Assembly: GCA_023426265.1 (NCBI GenBank)
Contig: JAFABA010000165.1
Coordinates: 1 to 64,000, forward strand
Length of the DNA stretch: 64,000 nucleotides
Direction: 5' to 3'
Source: Bacillota bacterium
GTDB lineage: Bacteria; Bacillota; Clostridia; Christensenellales; CAG-138
Below are positions 27,001-36,864 of the stretch, piece after piece; position 1 is the stretch's first letter, and each line of letters opens with the position of its first letter. The translations under genes and the position numbers were made by a program. A model generated the notes under the pieces. That model saw nothing but the letters and a program-made list of their open reading frames with translations. It searched no databases and had not been told where the DNA came from.

Positions 27001-30000
27001 GTAAAAGATATAAGAAAAGTCTATGACTTTCTACTCCCTGCATATATTTATCGAATTCAAATAATATTAAGAGTTAATAGCGAAGCTACAGAGAAGCTTT
27101 ATAATAATTGCTTGGTAAAATTAGATCGATTGTATTGGAGCGATCTCGATAATCAAAAATCTGGAAGCATTCGTCTTTATTTATTAGCCCTATCTGATGC
27201 TGTTTTGAATACGGTTACAACGGATTCCCAAGCAATAAATCAGAATCTTACGAAAATAGCGAAAGCTACAAAAATATATCGTGATACAAAATTTGCCTTA
27301 GCGGACTTATGCTCATATGATCATCGTTCGCAACAATTTGCTTTAGAAATGCTAAAAGCGATATCTGATGAACTAATTCAACATCCTATATCTGCTATGG
27401 AATTATCAGAGGCATATATTAAATGTACTCAGATTGGTCAAAAAGTTGAGTTAAATGTTGGCCAAATATACTTTAAAAAAGCACTCCAAGCTGCAAAAGG
27501 ATTGGATTACGAATCATATCGCAAGCTTGAACTTTTTAACGTCTTGTCTAACGTTGCTGCTGATGGAAAACATCTTTCAAACGTAGAATTTTCCCATGAA
27601 TTTGTACGTTTAGCTGAAGATTATTATCGAAAAATGGGCGATTCGAAGAACTTCCCATATAAAGAGGTTTTTGAAACTGCGACAATATTATGTCCAGAGA
27701 ATATTTTTTCTATAATGTGCCGGATAGATGATCGTAATGATTGGGATCATTTTTCCTTACCTGAAAGTGCTTTTTATGTGTTATCTGTTTTGCTGGAAAG
27801 AGATATTTATTGCCCTGATATTATATCATCATTGTCGACCATTTTACTTCCAGAACAGCCGTCTGATTATAATAATCTAGCTAAAAAGATACTACAACAT
27901 CTTATGAAAGCACCTATTTTTGTTCGCCAAAAGAGTTTAGACAATCTAATTTCTGATACCTTATACAATGTACCTTTAATTTATAAAGATACATTGGCAA
28001 AAGATATTACATCTTACATTACTGAGTATGGAATATCTGGTTATAGAAACAGCCAAGAGATAAAAGCTTTGTATGATTTTCTTCGCTCTATTGATGTGGA
28101 AACGAAGAAAAATCAAATAGAAAGTAAAACAACAGAATTACCCGTTACAGATATAGATATTAAGACTTGCATTATATCCGATTATTTACAATTAATAGGC
28201 TATTTAAAAGTGCTAGATATGGATAATCAAGTGATATTTGTCGATTCATGGCTCGCTGATACTTTGCCGGAAGATTATGTTTCAAGGGCAACCATAATAA
28301 TAGAAGCATGCTTAAATGGGGCATATTCTATTGAGGCATCAAAAATAATGAATGTTTTTATAAAATATATAAGCAAATGGTGCGTATGGCCAACAATAGA
28401 AACTTGGAGAAATGGTATTCAGAGAAAAATATTTATAGATCATATGGAAAAGATACTAAGTTCCTATCATGATTATTATAATAAGTTAATCAATATTTTT
28501 AACGTTCAAGAATTTGATATTCGCGCATTTTTTATAGAATACTTGATATCAAAAGATAATATTTCAAGTGATTATATCATTGAAATATTAAAAAAATTAT
28601 CTTCAACTCTTTCTGCCAGTTATGCTGAAGAAGCTTTAAAGTGGTGTATCTCAACAGAAATTCCTTCAATACATCCACTATCGGGCGATCAACCATATTC
28701 CAATAGCTTTTCTCAAATTGATGCGGATTTACTGCCGATTTGCAAGTTGCTATGGAGGATGTTGGGGCATCCAGATAAAAAATATCGATGGATTGCTGCA
28801 CATATAATACGGAACCTATATTCATGTGGGCACTCAAAAATTATAGAGTATTTCACTACTTTGTATGATGCTCCATTTGATTTGCGATATATGGATAGGA
28901 ATAATTTCTTTTTTATTGAGTCCGCTAAAGTATATTTCTTAGCTGTATGTCTTCGCATTTTTAGTAAGGAACCAAAAGGCGGAGTGCCCTTTTATTGCTT
29001 CTTTAAAGAAATTGCGTGCGCTGGCCAAACCACTCACGCATTACAAAGAAGGTTAGCGAAAAATATTAGCCTAAAAATTGCTGAAGTAAATTATTCTGGT
29101 GATATTGAACAGATATTGATATCTGACGAATTAAAGCAAAGAAAAATAAAAGAATCTCCGAGATACGCAAGAGCAAGTTTCTCATCAACTCAAAAACTTC
29201 GTTTTCATTTTGATTACATGGATACCCTTCCTTATTGGTATAATGATGTTGCAGACATCTTTTGTCTTATGCAGGAAGATGTTGCGAGAGACTGTGACGA
29301 CTATATTCAACAATTTGGTATTGATAATACTAAGACACAAACATGGCAAAATAAGTACTTGCATTATAATAGATATCGCAATCGAAATATTAACAATAGT
29401 CATGGCTGCTTACCAGAAGTTGAAACATTGGAGAAATATGCTGAGTGGCATGCAATGTTTTATGTTGCTGACCAATATCGTCGCACCTTGCCCTATTCGG
29501 ATGATTCTTATAAAAACTACCATGATTGGCTTGATTCATATCTTCCTGGTTATCGGGGATATTGGAGTTGTGAGTATCGTGACCATGTCCCATTCGTTCC
29601 ATTTTTATGGGAGTTTAAAAAATACAAGAATCCCCAAAATGACCATGAATATATAATTCAACATAATCTAGCTACTTCACTAATCATGAATGGTGATTAT
29701 ATAGTTACATATTTGTATTATCACTCTGCCTTCGACCAAAGCAATCAAAGTGTCAAAATAAAAAGTGCATTAATCAATGAGGAAGATATTTCTAGGTTAA
29801 TTAGGGAACTTGAGAATCTACATAACATATTTGAGGACTATTATTTTGAACCGAACCGTGAAGTACGTAAATATCTTAAAAAGGCTGCCGTGATAATTTG
29901 GCCATTACATATAAATTTAGATTCTTTAAGTGATAACAGGCTTGACCAGCATGACCCATTTGCAAAAGATGTATATACGGATATCTATTCTTTTTCGCAG

Positions 30001-30360
30001 GATGTATTGGTTAATTGCGGATATGAATTGAATGTAGAGTTACTTTCGCTTCCTACAGAAAATAAGAATTTTCCTCTGCATATAGCTAAATGGAGTGAGC
30101 CGAGTGAAGAAGGCGGATATACAAAACAAGGAACTTATGGCAGTATCGCAGAAATAAAGGTCGACCTACTCCTGAAATTTCTTAATAGTACAAATAAAGC
30201 TCTTATCTTTGAATATGGCATAGCTTTTGAGGATGCGACTTATCACTTTTATGGAACACCAAGCAAAGCAGCTAAAGAAAAAGGTGTATTTATTATTCAT
30301 TCAAATGGCAGAACAGAATCGCATGTATTAAAACGAGGTTCAGATGTTGGTTATGAGTAA
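24007..30360 (+). CDS. Avs-like antiviral STAND NTPase with N-terminal nuclease
   Basis: 2117 aa. The N-terminal ~200 residues look like a PD-(D/E)xK (Cap4/Mrr-type) DNase: an NAGDDFHLLWAA helix, an acidic strand (IDLAEYY, Asp65) and QLK (Gln85, Lys87). A STAND NTPase follows, with Walker A ATAGIGKTT (residues 314-322) and Walker B LLIIDAADNG (~413-422). The remaining ~1600 residues are helical repeat-like and would form the sensor. In known Avs proteins the sensor binds conserved phage proteins such as terminase or portal, and binding triggers tetramer formation and DNA cutting. A GGGGTGAT site precedes the ATG. Single gene; AT-rich codon use unlike the core genes. Confidence 0.75.
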   Translation: MEDIKTNAGALPSNAGDDFHLLWAAQKILEMLKPSTTLTAVTVEGPVWKDSVTTDIDNSKLYAIDLAEYYGGTDFQNASKIVFSQLKYSTYMGDTVWTASSLCHSDNKKKDNSIIRRLADTYKEYTEKNVNSKDKLVVKFVSNRSISDNLKQGIGTARELLETKSYKQANSLIKNLPPEFTTDIERIYKESSLSSTAFLSFINMLDFEDCGTTTRSIKKAEIIKQLGNWGIDSLQNKYNEIIMTIRDRMMPGRNANVAMTKDFVCSLFGGNYARFLPAPTNIPALKTRYIERECIRDLVDIVLQQENAPICVHATAGIGKTTIVSNIEKYLPDGSALVFYDCYGGGTYLQPSDSRYECDTAITQICNSLALECKTDFLLERRLKDSEFFQELCLRLERAIKHVKLFSESAIILLIIDAADNGIFAARQNERNCFIDKLLKQPLPYGVRLLFTYRTEHADYFNFPEGSKTYEVPAFNLAESTAHIQSFYPAATENECLEFHRLSKGIPRVQAYSLKSQRETFLEVVEMLRPYGKTTDDLLHDILKEISQRYGGANEKISFAFGVLINLPRPIPLIIAVKILQCTPEMLQSLSVDCSFGLYIENDFIYFNDEDFETFLRDKYCDNLKAVSAITDYMYQHRHQDAYCAKHVHSFLAKQPDISKLLNISLNESIDESLVDITEASRIMVSRIKATLSIPVIKTQEYWKESFQLIYKIIDFSKSDEAINKLIQSNPEQAYLYCDQNTLFEVFTTDRNDFDSLGKAAFIFSMKSETKTKALSYLDSYRGAINYYYSKPEEKQNPVQGPKFVDIVNIAESLLRLKDEASMKRWITSWVSRKLQANLLFEILFHLINRNDIKTANQIESLRWSVYCKLAIVAAYLKCKKTPPINLVEYLSNVFNKMQTLNFTNLNKDHFILFLEYLCKDNTNRGLLLKIISKYHINYRVSYLPYIQGDDEQELDCNLRFYVLEKILRDEKTYSEDFCDKDSLLKDKRFTQKEIDERVKDIRKVYDFLLPAYIYRIQIILRVNSEATEKLYNNCLVKLDRLYWSDLDNQKSGSIRLYLLALSDAVLNTVTTDSQAINQNLTKIAKATKIYRDTKFALADLCSYDHRSQQFALEMLKAISDELIQHPISAMELSEAYIKCTQIGQKVELNVGQIYFKKALQAAKGLDYESYRKLELFNVLSNVAADGKHLSNVEFSHEFVRLAEDYYRKMGDSKNFPYKEVFETATILCPENIFSIMCRIDDRNDWDHFSLPESAFYVLSVLLERDIYCPDIISSLSTILLPEQPSDYNNLAKKILQHLMKAPIFVRQKSLDNLISDTLYNVPLIYKDTLAKDITSYITEYGISGYRNSQEIKALYDFLRSIDVETKKNQIESKTTELPVTDIDIKTCIISDYLQLIGYLKVLDMDNQVIFVDSWLADTLPEDYVSRATIIIEACLNGAYSIEASKIMNVFIKYISKWCVWPTIETWRNGIQRKIFIDHMEKILSSYHDYYNKLINIFNVQEFDIRAFFIEYLISKDNISSDYIIEILKKLSSTLSASYAEEALKWCISTEIPSIHPLSGDQPYSNSFSQIDADLLPICKLLWRMLGHPDKKYRWIAAHIIRNLYSCGHSKIIEYFTTLYDAPFDLRYMDRNNFFFIESAKVYFLAVCLRIFSKEPKGGVPFYCFFKEIACAGQTTHALQRRLAKNISLKIAEVNYSGDIEQILISDELKQRKIKESPRYARASFSSTQKLRFHFDYMDTLPYWYNDVADIFCLMQEDVARDCDDYIQQFGIDNTKTQTWQNKYLHYNRYRNRNINNSHGCLPEVETLEKYAEWHAMFYVADQYRRTLPYSDDSYKNYHDWLDSYLPGYRGYWSCEYRDHVPFVPFLWEFKKYKNPQNDHEYIIQHNLATSLIMNGDYIVTYLYYHSAFDQSNQSVKIKSALINEEDISRLIRELENLHNIFEDYYFEPNREVRKYLKKAAVIIWPLHINLDSLSDNRLDQHDPFAKDVYTDIYSFSQDVLVNCGYELNVELLSLPTENKNFPLHIAKWSEPSEEGGYTKQGTYGSIAEIKVDLLLKFLNSTNKALIFEYGIAFEDATYHFYGTPSKAAKEKGVFIIHSNGRTESHVLKRGSDVGYE

Positions 30361-30696
30361 TATCTTTGATATCTAACTTCGCATTGTGATCAGCACCGCT
30401 TAATTAGTGCTATTATCCTAACGCCATATCATACGAGACTTTAAACTGAGCCTATTCTCCGATGTAAGCCTTATGATAGTCGATACCATCCATATCACCT
30501 GTATTGTGGCTCTCGAAATTGCCTTTTAAGAGGGTTATTATCCAAGATCCACTGGCATACGGTTATGGATGAACTCGATATTCGCCCCAGCCGCTTTTGC
30601 TAGCATTACAAACACACAAACACTTCTAGCCCGGCTACAGCATGCCGACAATTGCCAGACATGATATAATTAGTAAAAACAAGTTGGGAAAAAATT
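30361..30696. other. Gene-free gap between the Avs-like gene and the next unit
   Basis: 336 bp without a supported gene. An extended -10 box (TGATATAAT, 30662-30670) lies 27 nt before the next start codon and probably drives the small membrane protein gene. A short shared piece AACTTCGCATTrTG occurs here (about 30374) and at about 34457, upstream of the HEPN gene. Confidence 0.4.
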
Positions 30697-31221
30697 ATGG
30701 ATTATTCAATATACATCATCATTGCTATCATCATAGGTGTTGCTTATTTTATATATTACAGAATAAACAAAAATAGTACTATGCATTTTAGACAAGCTGA
30801 AGAGTTTATCATTGGTTTATGTAATGCGTATCAAAATGAAGCTGAAGCAGGATTAACTAAATATATAGATAGTCACAAGGCGTCAAATAATTGTTGGACT
30901 TTTGCCGTTATATTTGCGGGGTATAAGATTGCGCAATTGAATTTTTGCTATCATCTTAAAGAATATGAGGATATTCTTCATTTAACATACAAATATATCT
31001 ACAAGAATGCTGATGAGCATATGAGACGGTATATTCTGATTGTTGATATTCTTGATATAGCTCTTCCAAAATACGTAGGTAATCAAACAATGGACATACC
31101 AAGAACAGAAAAGAGAGTAGGCAGAGAAACAATTCAAGATTGCATAGTTGATAAACGATATTATGCTTTATTAAGAGAGTTGTCACATCTTTCGTTAGAT
31201 ATAGAAGGCAACGAGCTCTAA
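30697..31221 (+). CDS. Small membrane-anchored protein, unknown
   Basis: 174 aa. One N-terminal membrane helix (residues ~4-22) is followed by a cytoplasmic helical domain rich in Tyr, with Cys at ~43, 54 and 71. I do not recognise a family. It is in the same orientation as the helicase gene, 75 nt upstream of it, so it may be part of the same unit. Confidence 0.5.
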   Translation: MDYSIYIIIAIIIGVAYFIYYRINKNSTMHFRQAEEFIIGLCNAYQNEAEAGLTKYIDSHKASNNCWTFAVIFAGYKIAQLNFCYHLKEYEDILHLTYKYIYKNADEHMRRYILIVDILDIALPKYVGNQTMDIPRTEKRVGRETIQDCIVDKRYYALLRELSHLSLDIEGNEL

Positions 31222-31296
31222 CTCAAACGGCATTATTTATAATCTTCTAAGGAAGCAAGAGTAAATTAAAGCGGTTATACTAGTGGAGGCAAGTGA

Positions 31297-34200
31297 GTGT
31301 TACGACAGATTCTAAAATATTGGTATCAACTAGAGTACTTTAACCCGTGCTGGCCGATCAACACTTATGAGGACACTAACCTCACTAAGCAAGACTTGCC
31401 TTGGCAAAATCAGCAACAAGATTCCAGGATTCGGATAAGCTATGATGTATACTTGGGCAAGGCCCGATCGAACGATCTGATTGTTTTGATGCTGAAAGCG
31501 CTAAATCTTGATACTGAAGGATCTTCCATCGAAAACGATAATTCATTGGTTTGCCTTTGTGCAATCAAAATTGATGAGCAAGGGAAATATGTTTCCGATT
31601 CCTTTGCAATTTCTAGTTTTGTTTGGGCAATCTTTAAACTTATTAGCGCTGGTTCAATTAGTGAGAAGCTAGATGTATCTGAATTAGAAATGTTGCAGCG
31701 GGAAATAAATAGCCAGCTTTTGCAGGATAATGAAGGCCCTGAGACTTCACCAGTATCCAAGGATTATTTAAGAAAAGTCTATGAGCTGGTTTGCCATGAA
31801 GCTAAGGTAAATCATGAATTATTTGAGGCTTCCTTGTGGTCCCGCCGGAAAGTTCAGTATGCTAACAAGAGTGGCGATTTCCCCCCGATGGATCCCGCCA
31901 CTGAATTATTACAAAGCTTTTACCTTAGGGATATGGATAAAATTCAAAAGTCACCTACACAAAGAATTAGCCATTACGTCAAGGCCATGATTGAAACCAG
32001 TACTGAAGCGCAGCGCATACAGATTGATATCGATGTTAGGCATATGCAGCGATGGCTGAAAGCAGACTGCTTTCCGCTTGGCGTATGGCCCTCGCCATAC
32101 AGTCCAAGTCTGATGCAACAACTAGGAATCAATATCGCGATTGCGGGTGAGCAGGATATATTTTCGGTTAACGGCCCGCCAGGAACGGGAAAAACAACAC
32201 TACTAAAGGAGGTCGTGGTTTCAAACATTATTCATAGGGCCGTTGTGATGGTTGGTTATGATTCGCCTGAGCAAGCATTCACCAAAGCTGAAATGGAAAA
32301 TCCGCCCGACCAGTTTAATAAATATTTTTATAAGATTAATAAAAAGCTATCGGGTTATGGCATGGTTGTGGCTTCCAACAATAACGCCGCAGTCGAAAAC
32401 ATATCGGTAGAACTTCCAAAGGCGATAGGGGGAGATAGAACCGGACGATTTTCCGGTATGGGCGTGGGAACAGCTGATACATATTTTGCGGATATTGCAA
32501 CCAAGCTGCTGGGCGAGCCTGCGTGGGGGCTTATCTCGGCTAAACTGGGAAAGAAAAGTAATATAAAGGCTCTCAAGGAACGTCTTTGGTGGGCGGATGA
32601 TGAGGTGACGCTCAAGCACTATTATGATGAAGCAACCGCACCGGATTGGAATACAGCACGCCAAGATTTTCGGGCAGCGCTGCAAGCTGTGGAAGTTGCC
32701 CGAAAAGATATTAAATATGCACAATCTTTGCTAGCTGAGCAAAAACAAGCGATGGCAGACCAAATGGCTGCCGAAGTCAAGAATGATGAGACGCAGGCCG
32801 AGCTTTTCCGTCAACAGGCAGGCCTACTAGAGCAGCAGCAAAATCTGAGCAAGTTGGAAGGCAAGCTAGTATTACAGCAGCAAAATATTGCCATGTTACG
32901 ATCAAGCCTCTCGTTTCTGAAGCTCGTGTTTTGGCGGGTATTCAAGAACAATCCTGTTATAAAAGAATGGAAACAGACTGAACAAGATACACAAGAAACG
33001 ATTATCCTAATTACCCGGCAAAGAACTATCTGTCATACACAGGAAGAAATTGTGCAGGCGGTACAAATACGTCATCAGATATCCGAGAATGATCTCCATC
33101 AAGCCGAGCAAAAACTACATGCTGTCAATGCGGCGATCGTACCATATAAAGAGCGCTTTGGAGACAATTGGGCAGATGCTGCCTTTTGGGAAAATATCTG
33201 TGAAAATGAGCGTTCACAGGCACTCTGTCCATGGACCTACGCTGAGTATGACAAAGTGCGGGAAGAGCTGTTCTATCAGGCGCTCATGCTACACAAGGCG
33301 TTTGTATTATCCAGCAACCGTGTTAAGCAAAACTTGATGCGTCTCTTCGCCATGTGGGACGGAAAGTTTATGACAGGCGATTGTGAATCCGCCTATGGGC
33401 ACCTATTTAACACTCTGCTCCTTGTAATACCAGTAGTTTCGACTACCTTTGCTTCGGTACAATCCTTTTTGGAGGGTATACAGGCCGAGGAACTAGGGAT
33501 TCTAGTGGTGGACGAAGCAGGGCAGGCAACTCCGCAGAGTGCTTTAGGAGCATTATGGCGAACAAAAAAAGCAATTATTGTTGGTGATCCGTTGCAGGTT
33601 GAGCCGATTGTTACCATTCCAAATGAACTGCGAAAACGCTTTGCTGATGAAAACAATATTCCTTCGATATATCGAGTACCAGAATTGTCAGTACAAGTGT
33701 TGGCCGACCAGCTTAATTCGTATGGTGGAATTCGGAACCTGGAGGACGAAAAACTTTGGTTAGGCTGTCCACTAGTTGTGCATCGCAGATGCCTTAACCC
33801 AATGTTTCAAATTTCTAACGAAGTGGCTTATAACGGTAGGATGTTTACCAAAACCGCTTTGCCGGATCGAGCAAAGGAATTTCTGCTAGAGCAATCGGTA
33901 TGGTTCGATGTTAAGGGCGTTGAAAAAGGTAATAAGAATCATGCGGTGCAACAACAGCTTGACGTTGTAATTACTCAGGTTGAGAAGGCGATTGATGTTT
34001 ACGCCGGTTTGCCCGATTTGTATATAATTACGCCCTTTACCTCAGTGGATCGGGCATTGAAAAATGCAATTCGTCCCGTAATTAAAAGAAGACTGTCGTC
34101 GCAGGTGGATGTTAAAGATATCGATGGATGGCTCAACGAAAACTGTGGTACCATTCACACCTTTCAAGGCAAGGAAGCAAACGAGGTGCTGCTGGTACTT

Positions 34201-34407
34201 GGCTGTGATGCTCAAAGGGGGAAAGGTGCTGCACAATGGGTAGGACAGAAACCCAACATAATTAATGTGGCTGTTTCTCGATCAAAATATCGTTTGGGCG
34301 TTATTGGCGATTATGACCTATGGAAAAACATACCGTACGTGCGTACGGTATGCAAATATTTAAAAAAACAGCAAGTCAAGAATAAGCAAGTCACCCGACT
34401 AGAGTGA
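31297..34407 (+). CDS. SF1 helicase of the Upf1/DNA2-like type
   Basis: 1036 aa. The N-terminal ~270 residues are specific to this type. Walker A (GPPGTGKTT, from residue 293) comes next, then a long coiled-coil insertion (~460-620, rich in Gln, Glu and Ala). Walker B DEAGQ starts at 739, followed by GDPLQVEP, ITPFTS, HTFQGKEA and VAVSRSK (motifs III to VI). This is the order of Upf1-like AAA_11/AAA_12 helicases. The start codon is GTG at 31297, eight bases after GGAGG. It probably unwinds or translocates on nucleic acid; its position in the island and the HEPN protein next to it suggest a defence role. Confidence 0.8.
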   Translation: MLRQILKYWYQLEYFNPCWPINTYEDTNLTKQDLPWQNQQQDSRIRISYDVYLGKARSNDLIVLMLKALNLDTEGSSIENDNSLVCLCAIKIDEQGKYVSDSFAISSFVWAIFKLISAGSISEKLDVSELEMLQREINSQLLQDNEGPETSPVSKDYLRKVYELVCHEAKVNHELFEASLWSRRKVQYANKSGDFPPMDPATELLQSFYLRDMDKIQKSPTQRISHYVKAMIETSTEAQRIQIDIDVRHMQRWLKADCFPLGVWPSPYSPSLMQQLGINIAIAGEQDIFSVNGPPGTGKTTLLKEVVVSNIIHRAVVMVGYDSPEQAFTKAEMENPPDQFNKYFYKINKKLSGYGMVVASNNNAAVENISVELPKAIGGDRTGRFSGMGVGTADTYFADIATKLLGEPAWGLISAKLGKKSNIKALKERLWWADDEVTLKHYYDEATAPDWNTARQDFRAALQAVEVARKDIKYAQSLLAEQKQAMADQMAAEVKNDETQAELFRQQAGLLEQQQNLSKLEGKLVLQQQNIAMLRSSLSFLKLVFWRVFKNNPVIKEWKQTEQDTQETIILITRQRTICHTQEEIVQAVQIRHQISENDLHQAEQKLHAVNAAIVPYKERFGDNWADAAFWENICENERSQALCPWTYAEYDKVREELFYQALMLHKAFVLSSNRVKQNLMRLFAMWDGKFMTGDCESAYGHLFNTLLLVIPVVSTTFASVQSFLEGIQAEELGILVVDEAGQATPQSALGALWRTKKAIIVGDPLQVEPIVTIPNELRKRFADENNIPSIYRVPELSVQVLADQLNSYGGIRNLEDEKLWLGCPLVVHRRCLNPMFQISNEVAYNGRMFTKTALPDRAKEFLLEQSVWFDVKGVEKGNKNHAVQQQLDVVITQVEKAIDVYAGLPDLYIITPFTSVDRALKNAIRPVIKRRLSSQVDVKDIDGWLNENCGTIHTFQGKEANEVLLVLGCDAQRGKGAAQWVGQKPNIINVAVSRSKYRLGVIGDYDLWKNIPYVRTVCKYLKKQQVKNKQVTRLE

Positions 34408-34549
34408 CTGTTAATCATGAGCGTCCGATTATCCATAACCCAAGCAGTTATCCAAACTTCGCATTATGTCCATCAGAAAAATGTTGAGGTGGAATCGCAA
34501 GTTAAAACTAGAGATATCCTTTATAGCGGCAAGCTGGAGGTATTAAGGA

Positions 34550-36469
34550 ATGGTTAGAGACCGTGTAGAGTATTTTGAAGCAAATGACATGTTATATGGA
34601 CATAATCTTAACAAAATTGAAACCATGGTAATTCCTTGCATATCTGAAATAGATATTAATGATGCGATAGAATTCTATGAAATCAAAAGGTATATTGACG
34701 AGGGAACTCGTTCAAATACATGGTCTGACGAAGAAGTGCAAGCATACAAAGAAAAAAGTCAGAAACTATACGGTCTTACCCTCCGTTTCTTTAATGCGAT
34801 GGATAACACCACAATTATTCAACATTATACCGCTATAGAACAATCCTACCATAAGGAATTTTGGGCGCTGTTTAGCACGTGCAAATTGTTTAACAAGATT
34901 TCAGATGATACCTTTGAAAAATTGATTCATACAGACGGAATTGCACCATTTGATCTGTTTCGATACAAAAATATAGTGAACCGCTATGGCATAGTCTTGC
35001 GTAGCTATATTATGGAATATAATTCAATTCAAATCCTCATGCACGTATACGAGCAGGACTACAATCAGGAGGAAAAACTGTTCTTGCCTACCAAACTGAC
35101 AGGTGCCGATATATGCTCTTGTTTAGAAAAATATATTGATGGCGATTTCCCAAATCCCAATATACTTAATAGTATAGAGCAAATGCGTTGCTCGTCAGTG
35201 TTCCCAATCAGCGATGAACTCCGGTTGAAGGCTAAACGTCGATACGCGAAAGAGATAGAGAAACTATCAATCACTGGTGCTTCCTTTGGGTACGGAATCC
35301 AACTTACCTTTTTACCGGATCAACCTGAAGAAAAAACTGCAGAACATATTGGTAAAGAGTTCAAATTTTCTTATAGCACACGTTGGCTTCTTGACACATT
35401 GGATTATCCAAGCATATTGAATAATTTCATTTATATTTTTGAGTTTGTTGATGTTCCGCAAATGCGTTCTCTTCACATAAGTAAAGAATCCGATTTCGGA
35501 GTATTTGAGCGTATTTCGCGTTCGAAGTCAACACGTATCTATCCGTGCAGTTACAACTTTAAATTCATAAACGTATTAGCTACGATACAAATGAACGCAT
35601 ACTATAACTTCCTAAAAGCACAAAATCTGCGTCTTGAAGATGTTTTGAAATGGTTTTTTACTGGATACCTGCAGTCAGAATATAACTGCCCAGAGATTAG
35701 GGTATCTTTTCCGAGTGAGGGTTCCACTTATGCAGAAAAGTGTTCCACAATCATTACGGCTTTTGAGTCAATCCTAAAGCAATATTCTTTATACGTAAAG
35801 AGCGGGGAGATTGACTTTGGCCTTGTTGGAATGTCCACGACGCCAATTACATTTGAAAGTGTGCCCAGCTTAGTTTGCAAAAAGTACATTTACGGTGTCG
35901 ATAAAGATTATGAAAATTTGACCTTTATGCTCTTTTCAGACCAGTGTATATATTCCTTTGTGTCCCGCATTCACGAGCAAAAGAAAGAGTACGCAAGTTT
36001 TCTTGATTTGATTCTTAATGAAGAAGTCAATTTATCAGATTACAAAGAGCGGGAGCATTCGGCATTTAGGTATTTGGCTGACTATGATTTGATAGAGATT
36101 GCGCCTGACGGGCTGATCAGAGTAAAAAACAAAGTAAAGGTGGCGGTGCTTAGAGATCTATATAAAAACGAAGTTGTTAGTAGATGGCATTATCCTGATG
36201 CTGCACTTTCGGAAATCCAAGAGCTGATAGACAAGGGGGTTATTATAGAAAAAAGTAGTTTACTATCTACTCCAGAGACGAATTACTTAAATTATCTGTT
36301 AAATCGCTCGGAATATGACAATGGCTTGGAGATTCGGAATAAGTATGTTCACGGTATACAACAGGTCAACACGAACGAAAATGAGCACATGCAGAACTAC
36401 TTGATTCTTTTAAAAATATTTGTTCTTTTGGCGATAAAAATTAATGATGATTTCGAACTGAGAAAATGA
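34550..36469 (+). CDS. Large unknown protein with C-terminal HEPN-type RNxxxH motif
   Basis: 639 aa, mainly helical. Residues 1-590 are not recognised; there are many Tyr, Ile and Glu and no membrane helix. Near the C-terminus lies IRNKYVHG (Arg596, Asn597, His601) with a final hydrophobic helix, the signature of HEPN ribonucleases (RNxxxH). HEPN domains cut RNA as dimers and act as effectors in abortive defence. It lies 142 nt after the helicase and has its own strong ribosome site (GGAGG..AAGGA). Together they may form a sensor/effector pair. Confidence 0.55.
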   Translation: MVRDRVEYFEANDMLYGHNLNKIETMVIPCISEIDINDAIEFYEIKRYIDEGTRSNTWSDEEVQAYKEKSQKLYGLTLRFFNAMDNTTIIQHYTAIEQSYHKEFWALFSTCKLFNKISDDTFEKLIHTDGIAPFDLFRYKNIVNRYGIVLRSYIMEYNSIQILMHVYEQDYNQEEKLFLPTKLTGADICSCLEKYIDGDFPNPNILNSIEQMRCSSVFPISDELRLKAKRRYAKEIEKLSITGASFGYGIQLTFLPDQPEEKTAEHIGKEFKFSYSTRWLLDTLDYPSILNNFIYIFEFVDVPQMRSLHISKESDFGVFERISRSKSTRIYPCSYNFKFINVLATIQMNAYYNFLKAQNLRLEDVLKWFFTGYLQSEYNCPEIRVSFPSEGSTYAEKCSTIITAFESILKQYSLYVKSGEIDFGLVGMSTTPITFESVPSLVCKKYIYGVDKDYENLTFMLFSDQCIYSFVSRIHEQKKEYASFLDLILNEEVNLSDYKEREHSAFRYLADYDLIEIAPDGLIRVKNKVKVAVLRDLYKNEVVSRWHYPDAALSEIQELIDKGVIIEKSSLLSTPETNYLNYLLNRSEYDNGLEIRNKYVHGIQQVNTNENEHMQNYLILLKIFVLLAIKINDDFELRK

Positions 36470-36763
36470 TAGAGCCTTAGTTTGGAGATATTTCATGCCG
36501 AAAATCTTTACTGGATGGACAGATGTTTAGCCCCGGAGATGAAGTTAAGTGGCATAGTATTTAGCTTACTATACAATTCGGAGCAAAATGATACTCCATA
36601 ATTCATCTGCACTTCTTTTTTTATCGTAGACGTCGTGGGGAGCCGTTTGCTCTGTGAAGTAAATGCCAAATAAGAAACAGATTTGAATTTCGCAGTTTGT
36701 TTAAATTACGACGATCCGGTAAAGGCGATTGAGCCTTTGGTGATCCTCTCTGCAAGCATCGCC
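36470..36763. other. Gap before the direct-repeat unit
   Basis: About 290 bp without a supported gene. It holds the left flank of the 50-bp repeat. A short minus-strand open frame across the repeat (QFRYFGLEKKAEG) has no start context. Confidence 0.4.
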
Positions 36764-36813
36764 CTTCGGCTTTTTTCTCAAGTCCAAAATATCTAAATTG
36801 ACAACGAAATCCA
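36764..36813. repeat. 50-bp direct repeat, left copy
   Basis: CTTCGGCTTTTTTCT then CAAGTCCAAAATATCTAAAT through ATCCA. It differs from the copy at 45100-45152 by three substitutions and a 3-nt gap. The two copies enclose about 8.4 kb that starts with a recombinase fragment, and each is followed at once by a strong hairpin. It could be an attachment site or a duplicated coding remnant, since the 3-nt difference keeps a minus-strand frame open. Confidence 0.7.
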
Positions 36814-36817
36814 CGGT

Positions 36818-36864
36818 AGACAAACCTGTTTCTATTGTCGCATAGAAGCAGGTTTGTCTTTTTG
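36818..36864 (+). terminator. Strong hairpin and T-run next to the left repeat
   Basis: AGACAAACCTG (36818-36828) pairs with CAGGTTTGTCT (36849-36859), with an inner TTCTAT/ATAGAA stem, then TTTTG. It could insulate the following unit from upstream transcription. Confidence 0.75.

Noticed and set aside
30361..34549. Shared AACTTCGCATT words at 30374 and 34457 as a third copy of the common upstream block
   Set aside because: The match is only about 14 bases and flanking sequence does not align with the 110-bp block.
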